Positions 1 through 5,958 of a DNA stretch of 6,664 nt are shown piece after piece. The position numbers and the translations under genes are program-made. Where the stretch lies: contig CAUZSN010000138.1 of NCBI GenBank assembly GCA_963582345.1, forward strand, positions 1 to 6,664, in the 5' to 3' direction. The notes beneath the pieces were generated by a model. The model did no database searches, was not told the origin of the DNA, and was given only the letters and a program-made list of their open reading frames with translations. How positions within the stretch are numbered: the first letter of the stretch is position 1; each line of letters opens with the position of its first letter. This DNA comes from CAUZSN01 sp963582345 (lineage in GTDB: Bacteria; Planctomycetota; Planctomycetia; Planctomycetales; Planctomycetaceae).

Positions 1-1524
1 ACGAGGCGATGGAAACAGGCTCGCCGACCAAGCCATGCTCAAAATTTCGAATTTCCGAGCCATCGCATTATTCCACATTGTTTCCCCGGTAAGCTGACTG
101 AGTTTAAGTTCAACGCCTACCTTTTTCGCATCCTCTTTTAAACTGGTAAAGTATTTTTCCATACCTTTCGTGCTATACGACATTGTTAAACTCAACCGTT
201 TTCCATCCTTGACCAAAATTCCGTCCGACCCGCGGTTTTTCCAGCCGGCTTCGACAAGCAAATCAGCGGCCAGTTTCGGGTCGAATTCAACGACCTCATT
301 GTTTGGGTTTGCCGCGTCACTGTTCGGGTAATATGATTTCAGACGGTCGTATTCGTTATAGGCGAACTTCTCCAGCATCGTCTTACGGTCGAACAAATGA
401 CCGATGGCCTTGCGGACACGCATGTCATTCAGGGGTGGCCGCCGCATATTAAATGCCAGTCCCTGGAAACCGGACGGAAATTTTGTAAACACCTTCTGCT
501 TGATCAAATGGCCTTTCGTAATTGCCTCCAAGTTGGCCAAGTCTTCGATCCACCACTTGGCCGTGTACACAGGATAGAAATCCAATTCACCCTTGCAGGC
601 TTTGTCAAATGCCATCCGATGATCGCGGATCACGACAAAACGGATCCTGTCGATGTTGTACAAGCCTGTGTTCATCGGCTTGTCGCCGCCCCAATAATGT
701 TTCCGACGTGTCAACGTTATCGATTCGTTGTTCTTGATATCATCCGGATTCACAGTATACGGCCCGGATGTCACGGTGTACTTAAAATTATACTTGTCCA
801 AATACTCCTTGCCGCTCAGCCAACCGATCTCGTGAGACGGCAGAATCGTCATGCCGGAAAATGCAATGAAATTTCGCCAGTCTTTCTGTTTACATTCGAC
901 TTCCAACATGTATTTGGATCTGACGACCGGTTCATTGAATTTTCTCATCGCCTCGCGGTTCATAGGATCGACCAGTGTTTCATCCATGATCAGCTTCCAC
1001 GTGGCCAGCACGTCGTCAGTGGTCACCGGTTGGCCGTCTGACCAATGGGCTTTGGGATTGATACGGAACGAGAATTTCATTTTGTCTTCAGAAATCTTCC
1101 AGTGGCTGGCCAGAGCAGGAGTAAATTCCCGGGTATTGGGATGAAGCCCGCACAGCGATTCATAGGTCAGACCTTGAATGATCGAGTTCAGATAGGTATT
1201 CGAACCTGTGCCATAAACTCGCAGATTCTCCGGCCAATTGGGAATGTTGGTCAGCAGGGTTCCGCCTTTCACGAAAGCAGGGTCACCCAACGGGCCGGGG
1301 TTCAACGTCGTCCAACCGTTGCCGGAGAATCCAAAGCCACCCAATTCGGCGGACACAGACGGATCGCCTTCGGTCTTTGCAATGTTCACTCTTCGCGTGA
1401 CGTCCTCGTCGTTCCCGCTGCTCGTTGTATTTGTATCGTTTGACGAGGAGTCAAAGCAGCTGGCCGAAAGAAGACAAATAACCACGGTCGACAGAATTAG
1501 AATCAATTCAGTTCGATTGGTCAT
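1..1524 (-). CDS. ABC transporter substrate-binding lipoprotein, family 5 (SBP_bac_5; peptide-type, possibly YejA-like), 3' end missing
   Basis: The protein binds a solute, usually an oligopeptide, outside the cytoplasmic membrane and delivers it to an ABC importer. The minus frame is open from ATG at 1524 to the left edge, 508 residues with no stop. Family members commonly run to 500-620 residues, so a C-terminal part is missing. Residues 7-22 are a hydrophobic export signal ending in LLSAS before Cys23, an acceptable though not ideal lipobox, so a lipoprotein is likely. The family 5 signature is clear at 160-172: HWSDGQPVTTDDV. A second conserved block starts at 359 with NMRRPPLNDMRVRKAI, then FDR (378-380) and SYYPNSD (397-403). 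This run of RRP, RVR, FD and a Y/F-rich NSD segment resembles YejA-type proteins more than OppA or DppA, from memory only. Permease and ATPase genes may follow beyond the left edge. Family is confident; ligand is unknown. Confidence 0.93.
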   Translation of the reverse strand, partial: MTNRTELILILSTVVICLLSASCFDSSSNDTNTTSSGNDEDVTRRVNIAKTEGDPSVSAELGGFGFSGNGWTTLNPGPLGDPAFVKGGTLLTNIPNWPENLRVYGTGSNTYLNSIIQGLTYESLCGLHPNTREFTPALASHWKISEDKMKFSFRINPKAHWSDGQPVTTDDVLATWKLIMDETLVDPMNREAMRKFNEPVVRSKYMLEVECKQKDWRNFIAFSGMTILPSHEIGWLSGKEYLDKYNFKYTVTSGPYTVNPDDIKNNESITLTRRKHYWGGDKPMNTGLYNIDRIRFVVIRDHRMAFDKACKGELDFYPVYTAKWWIEDLANLEAITKGHLIKQKVFTKFPSGFQGLAFNMRRPPLNDMRVRKAIGHLFDRKTMLEKFAYNEYDRLKSYYPNSDAANPNNEVVEFDPKLAADLLVEAGWKNRGSDGILVKDGKRLSLTMSYSTKGMEKYFTSLKEDAKKVGVELKLSQLTGETMWNNAMARKFEILSMAWSASLFPSPR

Positions 1525-1532
1525 CTCACCCA

Positions 1533-1536
1533 TCCT
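1533..1536 (-). promoter_or_regulatory. Shine-Dalgarno AGGA that decides the start of the solute-binding protein gene
   Basis: On the minus strand AGGA ends 8 bases before ATG 1524, an ideal spacing. An in-frame ATG at 1533 overlaps this AGGA and so has no ribosome site of its own at a normal distance. The 1524 start is therefore preferred. It also puts a basic residue (Arg4) just ahead of the hydrophobic signal, as expected. Confidence 0.6.
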
Positions 1537-1907
1537 AAATGTATTCAGAAAATTCATCTCGATGCGTCATTCAAGACGCTGTGTCCTCGCTCGGGCCAAA
1601 AAAGCATGCTTGCACCGACTCACACACCATGATTCTGTCAGACACATCGATTTGCGGCAAGATGTTTCTCTCAACCTTGGCTGACCACCACATTTTCGGA
1701 TACCATAAACGTAGATTGATCTGCTCATCCAGTCAGTACCCACAATTTATTGCGATTCCGCGTTGATTTTGGAAGATGAGTGTCAGTCATGAAACTAGAA
1801 CCCCGGCACATCATATCCACTGCAAGATCAAAGCCTAGAAACGTGCTGAGTAGGAATTATGGGAAGATTTAGCAAAGAAAATTATGGTCACAATCAGGAT
1901 GTGACCT

Positions 1908-1915
1908 GGAAGGAG
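1908..1915 (+). promoter_or_regulatory. Strong Shine-Dalgarno (GGAAGGAG) for the GTG-started SGNH gene
   Basis: The purine run GGAAGGAG ends 7 bases before GTG 1923. It decides the start: there is no ATG nearby in this frame, and the conserved hydrolase block I begins only a few residues later, so a downstream start would cut into the fold. Confidence 0.75.
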
Positions 1916-1922
1916 TTGAGCC

Positions 1923-2696
1923 GTGCAACGAGTCATCCTGCTGGGCGCCAGCAATTTGACCTATGCGTTACCACTGCTCTTCGAAAGTCTGAGCTCCACG
2001 CTTACACCTCCGCTTGAAATCGTGGCTGCTCACGGACATGGGCGTTCATTCGGAACGTGGAGCCGCGTGCTTTGTCGATCTCTTCCGGGAATTAGCCACA
2101 GCCAGCTTTGGAGCGACCTCGACTCATCAAATGTCCAACCGACCAAGACACTGGCTCTGATCACCGATATTGGAAATGATCTCTTGTACGGAGCCGATGT
2201 TGAACAGATCATCGTTTGGGTTGATTCCTGCCTAAATCGACTTGACGAACAAAGGGCAGAGATCGTGATGACGGCTTTGCCGATGGTCAGCATCTCGCGA
2301 CTTTCGGCCTGGCGGTATTATCTGACGCGCGCCATTTTCTTCCCAGCCAGTAGTGTTTCCTGGATAAAAATATTAGATCGCGTTCACTGTCTGAACGAAT
2401 CGCTCAGAAAAATTGCGGAAGAGCACAAGGCGACCCTGCTCGAACCTGACACCAACTGGTACGGTTTGGACCCAATCCACATCCGGGCAACTCATCGCGT
2501 GCGTGCTTGGCGCACCATACTGGCGCCTTGGCCAGTCTTCGACGAACAACCGCCTAATTTGAAACGGTCATCGCCTTTAGCAGCACTCCGATTGTGGACG
2601 ATGCGACCCGCTGAGCGCCGGATATGTGGCCGCCGCCAAATCGCCGAGCAACCAGTCCTAAGTCGAAATGGCGAAGTCACGCTTTGGCTCTACTAA
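1923..2696 (+). CDS. SGNH/GDSL-like hydrolase family protein
   Basis: A 257-residue protein with a GTG start. The SGNH blocks can be placed in order. Block I is VILLGASNLT (residues 4-13) with candidate nucleophile Ser10, where GAS replaces the usual GDS. A Gly-rich AHGHGRSFG (36-44) sits near where block II is expected. Block III is TDIGNDLLYG (81-90) with Asn85. Block V is DPIHI (183-187), giving the Asp183/His186 pair. There is no signal peptide: the N-terminus goes straight into the first strand, so the enzyme is probably cytoplasmic. Members hydrolyse esters or acyl groups; the substrate here cannot be told. The tail after 190 is basic, with an RPAERR segment at 228-233, and ends LWLY. 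The gene stands alone, divergent from the solute-binding gene and convergent with the DUF1571 gene. The fold call is fairly safe; activity is inferred from residues Ser10, Asn85, Asp183 and His186. Confidence 0.8.
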   Translation: MQRVILLGASNLTYALPLLFESLSSTLTPPLEIVAAHGHGRSFGTWSRVLCRSLPGISHSQLWSDLDSSNVQPTKTLALITDIGNDLLYGADVEQIIVWVDSCLNRLDEQRAEIVMTALPMVSISRLSAWRYYLTRAIFFPASSVSWIKILDRVHCLNESLRKIAEEHKATLLEPDTNWYGLDPIHIRATHRVRAWRTILAPWPVFDEQPPNLKRSSPLAALRLWTMRPAERRICGRRQIAEQPVLSRNGEVTLWLY

Positions 2697-2928
2697 TCTT
2701 AACAATCATCCATGAAAAGCCGTTACCGGCGGGGGGCACACTCCCAAATGCCACACCCGCCGGCGAGGAGAAGGAAGACAAAACTTGGACTGCGTTAGCC
2801 GCGATTGGACCCGAGGTGTGCCATTCACTGGTCCACAAGATCTTGAAGGCGTGAATAGTTGGATATCATCTGCACACGTTTCCGACGCCGCCGGAAGTCA
2901 TCGAGCCTCATCGCAAACGCTCCGTACT

Positions 2929-2960
2929 GAGAGAAATGTTCTAATATGAACATTTCTCTC
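2929..2960. repeat. Perfect 13-bp inverted repeat, 6-base loop
   Basis: GAGAGAAATGTTC (2929-2941) and GAACATTTCTCTC (2948-2960) are exact reverse complements around TAATAT. The stem can continue outward by a T-G wobble and a C-G pair (2927/2962), then after two mismatches by CG/CG (2923-2924 with 2965-2966). No T tract follows on either strand, so it is not a standard intrinsic terminator. It could be a processed 3' end of the upstream transcript, an operator, or a terminus of a small mobile repeat. Confidence 0.85.
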
Positions 2961-3111
2961 GGACCGTAAAACGTTTCAGCATTGCGTACAGAGTTTCATC
3001 CGAAACCTTACACGAAAATGCTGGACTCAAAGCGACTGTGGCCATCCACTGAGCTAAACTCGGTGGTAACGGCAAGCAATCTTATTCCTACGGCGCAGCT
3101 TCGATTGTATT

Positions 3112-3161
3112 GCCCCGATTTATTGGGGCTGATTGGCGGCACGGACCCCCTGAATGGGGTC
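3112..3161. repeat. Two adjacent C4/G4 hairpins
   Basis: GCCCC (3112-3116) pairs with GGGGC (3125-3129) over an 8-base loop, and GACCCC (3144-3149) pairs with GGGGTC (3156-3161) over 6 bases. The four arms can also pair across, GGGG of the first with CCCC of the second. No T tract follows on either strand. This resembles REP-type dispersed palindromes in layout, but only one copy is present here, so repetition in the genome is not shown. Confidence 0.6.
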
Positions 3162-3386
3162 ACGACGAATATGAGTCTGCTGTAGGTAAACAGGAGAGAT
3201 AGGCCCAGTATCACAAAACGTGACACAGCTATCTTAGTTGAGGACTTGACGGCCAACTGACGATTAGCCCGAAATTTCTATAAATCCGTAGGCCTTAACG
3301 AGAAAACGCTGCTTCCTCTGGAACAACGGTCGTTTTTCTTTAATCACTCCGCAGACAAAGCATGACGTCAATCGCATACGTTTGCG

Positions 3387-3422
3387 CTGTTCCAGCATAA
3401 CGTTACGCGACCCTGTTCCAGC
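3387..3422. repeat. 10-bp direct repeat CTGTTCCAGC, two copies, with an inverted partial copy nearby
   Basis: CTGTTCCAGC occurs at 3387-3396 and 3413-3422, separated by 16 bases that contain the palindrome TAACGTTA (3398-3405). An inverted 8-base match, CTGGAACA, lies at 3318-3325. It sits just beyond the 3' end of the DUF1571 gene. Function is unknown; a protein-binding site or chance are both possible. Confidence 0.5.
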
Positions 3423-3440
3423 CCACATCAATAATCCAGG

Positions 3441-4592
3441 CTAGCGAAATTTGTACGACTTTCGGTCGAAATCTGTGTTGGCCAGTCTTTGATCGAACTT
3501 AGTGTTCGTGAATGTGTAAAACTCTATCAACGTCGTCTGGTCCAAATTGTTCGGACTCACACCAGCAACTTTTTTGGGCCAGGTGAAGTTCTTAATGAGA
3601 ACGGGCATCAACGAGTTCTTGTCGATATACATGATGCTCTTTCGATAGACTTCGGAGATTGTTTGGCTGGCGTATTCGACGACGAAACACAAACAGTCGG
3701 ATTTTTCAAACTTCCGACCGTCAATCATTTGGCAGCCAACATAATGCAAATTCCTCAGATCGTGCTTACGATAGGCAATCGCCATTTTGACTATCTCTAA
3801 GAGACCGGACTTCGTGATTGGATATCGCGATTCCTTCATAGCCAGCGATCCATTCGGATCCAATTTAATCGCGGGAAACCGACGTTTCCAGCCACCCAAT
3901 TGAACCAAAATTTTACCGTCGTTTTTTCCGTCAACGTATAGAACCTGGCGTCCTTTACAGCCGACGATCCATTTCATGTAGACACTGAAGGGTGAGTGCC
4001 TCATCTTCAGCTCGACAACCTGAGCATCACCTAGATCGCCTCCAACTCGTTCCTGTTTAAAAAATGTTGTCGTGTAATCCGAAAATTTGTTGAGCTTGTG
4101 GCTGCTGTTTTCAAGCATCGATAGGAACACCAAGAGCGCCGTCCGTCCGGTCAGGACGTTGGCATCAGATATTTTCGGACTCATCGGCAGACGACTGTAA
4201 CTCACGGATGGAGGACTTGTGACTGCTATTTCCGATGGATCCTCAGCAATGGGTGAGTCCTCAGTTGTAGTCTCACGCGGCACAAGTGGAATCTCGCGCG
4301 GCATAGGTGGAATCTCGCGCGGCATAGGTGGAATCTCGCGCGGCATAGGTACTGGCGGATTAACAGTTGCTTCCGAAGATACTCCGGCCGCCGACCTCGG
4401 AAGCGGCGGAATCGCTGACGCCAATTGTGATAACTCAACGATTGTCGTGCCCAACAAAGGATCAGCGTCAACGGAAGTCGGAGCCAAGTTGAGATACACA
4501 AAACTAATAACCGCAAACGAAATGATAATGGCCACAAACTTCGGACCGCGGTTGCCTGTTCGAATTGGGTGCTGGCATGCAGGGCGTGTCAT
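3441..4592 (-). CDS. Membrane-anchored DUF1571 domain protein with repetitive proline-rich linker
   Basis: A 383-residue protein of unknown function. Residues 11-18 are basic, followed by one hydrophobic segment at about 19-38, giving an N-in anchor with the rest outside the cytoplasmic membrane. Residues 60-140 are a Pro/Ser/Thr/Glu-rich linker holding about four copies of a seven-residue PMPREIP-type unit (81-107). The DUF1571 domain fills about 150-375, recognised by YTTTFFKQERVGG (173-185), ELKMRHSPFSVYMKW (194-208), KGRQVLYVDGKNDGK (213-227) and LAMKESRYPIT (250-260). I know this domain mainly from planctomycetes; no activity is established to my knowledge. The ATG at 4592 is chosen because it directly precedes the basic stretch and anchor; GGAG lies 10 bases upstream, slightly far. 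It is the last gene of the minus-strand group, 280 bases after the YdjY-domain gene. Domain call is firm; role unknown. Confidence 0.9.
   Translation of the reverse strand: MTRPACQHPIRTGNRGPKFVAIIISFAVISFVYLNLAPTSVDADPLLGTTIVELSQLASAIPPLPRSAAGVSSEATVNPPVPMPREIPPMPREIPPMPREIPLVPRETTTEDSPIAEDPSEIAVTSPPSVSYSRLPMSPKISDANVLTGRTALLVFLSMLENSSHKLNKFSDYTTTFFKQERVGGDLGDAQVVELKMRHSPFSVYMKWIVGCKGRQVLYVDGKNDGKILVQLGGWKRRFPAIKLDPNGSLAMKESRYPITKSGLLEIVKMAIAYRKHDLRNLHYVGCQMIDGRKFEKSDCLCFVVEYASQTISEVYRKSIMYIDKNSLMPVLIKNFTWPKKVAGVSPNNLDQTTLIEFYTFTNTKFDQRLANTDFDRKSYKFR
4272..4350 (-). repeat. 21-bp tandem repeat inside the DUF1571 gene
   Basis: The unit GGCATAGGTGGAATCTCGCG plus C occurs twice identically (4300-4320, 4321-4341). 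A copy with two differences precedes it (4279-4299), and partial copies flank it (4272-4278, 4342-4350). As 21 is a multiple of three, gain or loss of a unit keeps the frame and only changes linker length. Exact identity of the central copies suggests recent duplication by slippage. All three frames on this strand stay open here, which explains long shadow frames over the tract. Confidence 0.9.
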
Positions 4593-4617
4593 ACGTTAAC
4601 ATCTCCGGTTTTCGAAT

Positions 4618-4655
4618 AAAAAAACAGGAGACCTAAACACCAAAAGTGACACCTG
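4618..4655 (-). terminator. Possible weak terminator or attenuator ahead of the DUF1571 gene
   Basis: Read on the minus strand, CAGG (4655-4652) and CCTG (4628-4625) can pair around a loop with an inner CAC/GTG stem, followed at once by seven T residues (4624-4618). The stem is short and interrupted, so efficiency would be low. Its place, after the YdjY-domain gene and just before the DUF1571 ribosome site, would partly separate the expression of the two genes. Confidence 0.25.
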
Positions 4656-4872
4656 AAAGACAATCGTCTTCAAGCCCGTGGCAAAATGAGCAAATCTACA
4701 TTCTGACGGACAAACTGGGCAGCGGTACAAATGCGGTTTGTCGCGCAACTTGTACGTATCGTGACAAACACTGAAAGCCACTAAGCAGGAATTTCTTTTG
4801 CAGCTCTCCCATCTTGGCACGGTGGCTGCAATTGGGGATGTCGCACGGCCAGATTGCAATCGATTCTGGTGT

Positions 4873-5871
4873 CTACTTGCGAGACTTACCGGCTTTCTTC
4901 TCGGTCGCCCGTTTCTTGGCGCCGGGTTTTTGAACGACGGGAATCAGCTCGATAGTCACTTGCGTACCCAACAGCGGAATTCGTTCTGTGTGAGCTTCAA
5001 ACATTAGGCCTTCTTCGCCGGAGGCACTGCTTTCGATCGCCACATCGAGCATGGCTGTCGGAAAATTGGCGACGCAGATCAAATCGCCGCCCTCCGCTTG
5101 ATAAAAATTCGTACCCGTCTTCTCCACGACGAAAAATCCGCTTCCTGCGAACACCCAATGAGATTTCATTTGCCGCGGCTGACTTCGCTCGTAGAACGAT
5201 TGAATCGCCTTACGAAATGCTTGGCCCTTATTGAGGGCCAGGAACGCCGCGAGTTGCTTTTTACTCATCCAACCGTACCAAACCAATTCTTGATTCCTCT
5301 TATCAAAGCGCAATTCGTTGTCTTCGGGCAATTTGACGTCGTCAGGCAGTCTTTTCATTTCCGTTGCATAGAATCGGTTGATGCTGTGACGAATCCAACT
5401 TTGGGCGGGAGCACGGTGCAATTTTCCACTCTGGTCTTTCCATTCAAGAAATATGTCAATCCGCTGTCCTGTCGGGCCTTCAAATTTTGGCGCGAACCTA
5501 ACTGGCGTTCCTTTTTTCGCTCCCAACGTAAGCAATCCAGTGTGGATGACGAACGCCTTCGCGTCCACGGAAAGAATCGATTCGTGCTCTTTCGTCTGCT
5601 TCCGGCAGCACAACATTTCTAGTAGACCTTCACGCAACACGACATTAGCCTTCAACCTCAGTCGATTTCTCTTCAAGTCCAGTAAAACTGTACCCGATTT
5701 GTTCAGCGGAACGTATTTGTCGGTCTTGTCATTCAATTGCCGTTGCTTTTGGGAAAATTCGATTGAATCGTTCTGGGCCAAGGCAAGTCCACAGTCCTGG
5801 TTCCGGACGATAAAATACGTGTTACAAATCAGTGCGATTGCCCACAACGTGCGAATTTTCAACTGTGACAT
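4873..5871 (-). CDS. Exported YdjY domain-containing protein
   Basis: A 332-residue protein with an N-terminal signal: basic start, hydrophobic 9-22, then a possible signal peptidase I site after ALA (30-32). It is a somewhat long and irregular signal. The YdjY-type domain spans about 55-165, seen as NVVLREGLLEML (76-87), a KEHESIL block (94-100), DAKAFVIHTGLLTLGAKKG (103-121) and DIFLEWKDQSGKLHR (139-153). A second conserved part follows at 239-312, with VFAGSGFF (240-247), YQAEGGDLICVANFPTAMLD (257-276) and RIPLLGT (297-303). The adjacent cysteines 88-89 are in the conserved core. The tail (315-332) is lysine-rich. I recognise this full-length form from planctomycete proteins; biochemical function is unknown. 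Start ATG 5871 follows AGGGG at about 10 bases and GCGGA nearer. It is 87 bases after the hydrolase stop. Domain assignment is good; role is open. Confidence 0.85.
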   Translation of the reverse strand: MSQLKIRTLWAIALICNTYFIVRNQDCGLALAQNDSIEFSQKQRQLNDKTDKYVPLNKSGTVLLDLKRNRLRLKANVVLREGLLEMLCCRKQTKEHESILSVDAKAFVIHTGLLTLGAKKGTPVRFAPKFEGPTGQRIDIFLEWKDQSGKLHRAPAQSWIRHSINRFYATEMKRLPDDVKLPEDNELRFDKRNQELVWYGWMSKKQLAAFLALNKGQAFRKAIQSFYERSQPRQMKSHWVFAGSGFFVVEKTGTNFYQAEGGDLICVANFPTAMLDVAIESSASGEEGLMFEAHTERIPLLGTQVTIELIPVVQKPGAKKRATEKKAGKSRK

Positions 5872-5923
5872 ATTCCGCTAACCCCTAACTTGTCCGACCG
5901 CAACTTCACCAAGACGCGGAATA
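5871..5923 (-). promoter_or_regulatory. 8-bp inverted repeat that could mask the YdjY-domain gene start
   Basis: In the minus-strand transcript TATTCCGC (5923-5916) is the exact complement of GCGGAATA (5878-5871). The second arm covers the purine-rich bases just before ATG and the A of the start codon. Pairing across the 37-base loop would hide the start, a possible translational control. Eight pairs over a long loop may also be chance. Confidence 0.35.
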
Positions 5924-5958
5924 AATCGCACGATTTCCTCTCCATGTGAGCCGGCGTC

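Larger units (their letters stand above)
1525..1922. other. Divergent intergenic spacer, no convincing gene
   Basis: This spacer lies between the divergent solute-binding and SGNH hydrolase genes and must carry both promoters. I see no confident -35/-10 pair on either strand and no strong hairpin. A plus-strand frame of 75 codons from ATG 1539 has no ribosome site and a composition unlike a protein (many Ser, His, Cys). A short plus frame from ATG 1859 has AGGA only 3 bases upstream and overlaps the start of the hydrolase gene in another frame. Neither is called. Confidence 0.6.
2697..3440. other. Long spacer between convergent genes, no credible gene
   Basis: The 744 bases lie between the 3' ends of the SGNH and DUF1571 genes. 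The frames present begin at TTG or overlap the upstream gene, lack ribosome sites and resemble no family I know. The stretch is instead marked by structure: a perfect inverted repeat at 2929-2960, two C4/G4 hairpins at 3112-3161, and direct repeats at 3387-3422. None of these is followed by a T tract on either strand, so I could not place intrinsic terminators for the two convergent genes. Confidence 0.6.

Noticed and set aside
397..1766. Several plus-strand ORFs opposite and beside the solute-binding gene.
   Set aside because: Those before 1525 are antisense to a continuous, well-recognised minus-strand coding sequence; the rest lack ribosome sites and protein-like composition.
2624..2854. 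Plus-strand ORF of 76 codons overlapping the end of the SGNH gene.
   Set aside because: It is out of frame with the SGNH gene, has no ribosome site, and its first third is a shadow of that gene.
2542..2862. Minus-strand translation across the 3' end of the SGNH gene contains VARRFGGGH, reminiscent of the FGGGGH motif of DHHA1 domains in DHH phosphoesterases, with an in-frame stop upstream.
   Set aside because: One glycine is missing, there is a stop inside and no start. The plus-strand SGNH tail ending QPVLSRNGEVTLWLY looks like real protein. A GC-rich coincidence is more likely than a pseudogene. BLASTX of this strand returning DHH proteins would reverse this.
3025..3075. Minus-strand TTTAGCTCAGTGGATGG resembles a tRNA D-arm.
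   Set aside because: No matching GAGC for the D stem, no T-arm GGTTCGAATCC-type motif and no acceptor stem could be found.
3018..3185. Plus-strand ORF of 55 codons from ATG 3018 with fair codon use, ending SLL.
   Set aside because: There is no ribosome site, it runs through both C4/G4 hairpins, and no family is recognised.
3008..3256. Minus-strand ORF of 82 codons with a signal-like hydrophobic start.
   Set aside because: It starts at TTG without a Shine-Dalgarno sequence and overlaps the same hairpins; the rest resembles no known protein.
4219..4599. Plus-strand ORF with GISRGIG repeats, and another minus frame with RARFHLC repeats.
   Set aside because: Both are shadows of the 21-bp tandem repeat within the DUF1571 gene, whose own frame has the anchor and a recognised domain.
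5098..5881. Plus-strand ORFs of 174 and 142 codons opposite the YdjY-domain gene.
   Set aside because: They are antisense shadows of a recognised coding sequence, rich in Arg, Ser and Phe, with no ribosome sites.
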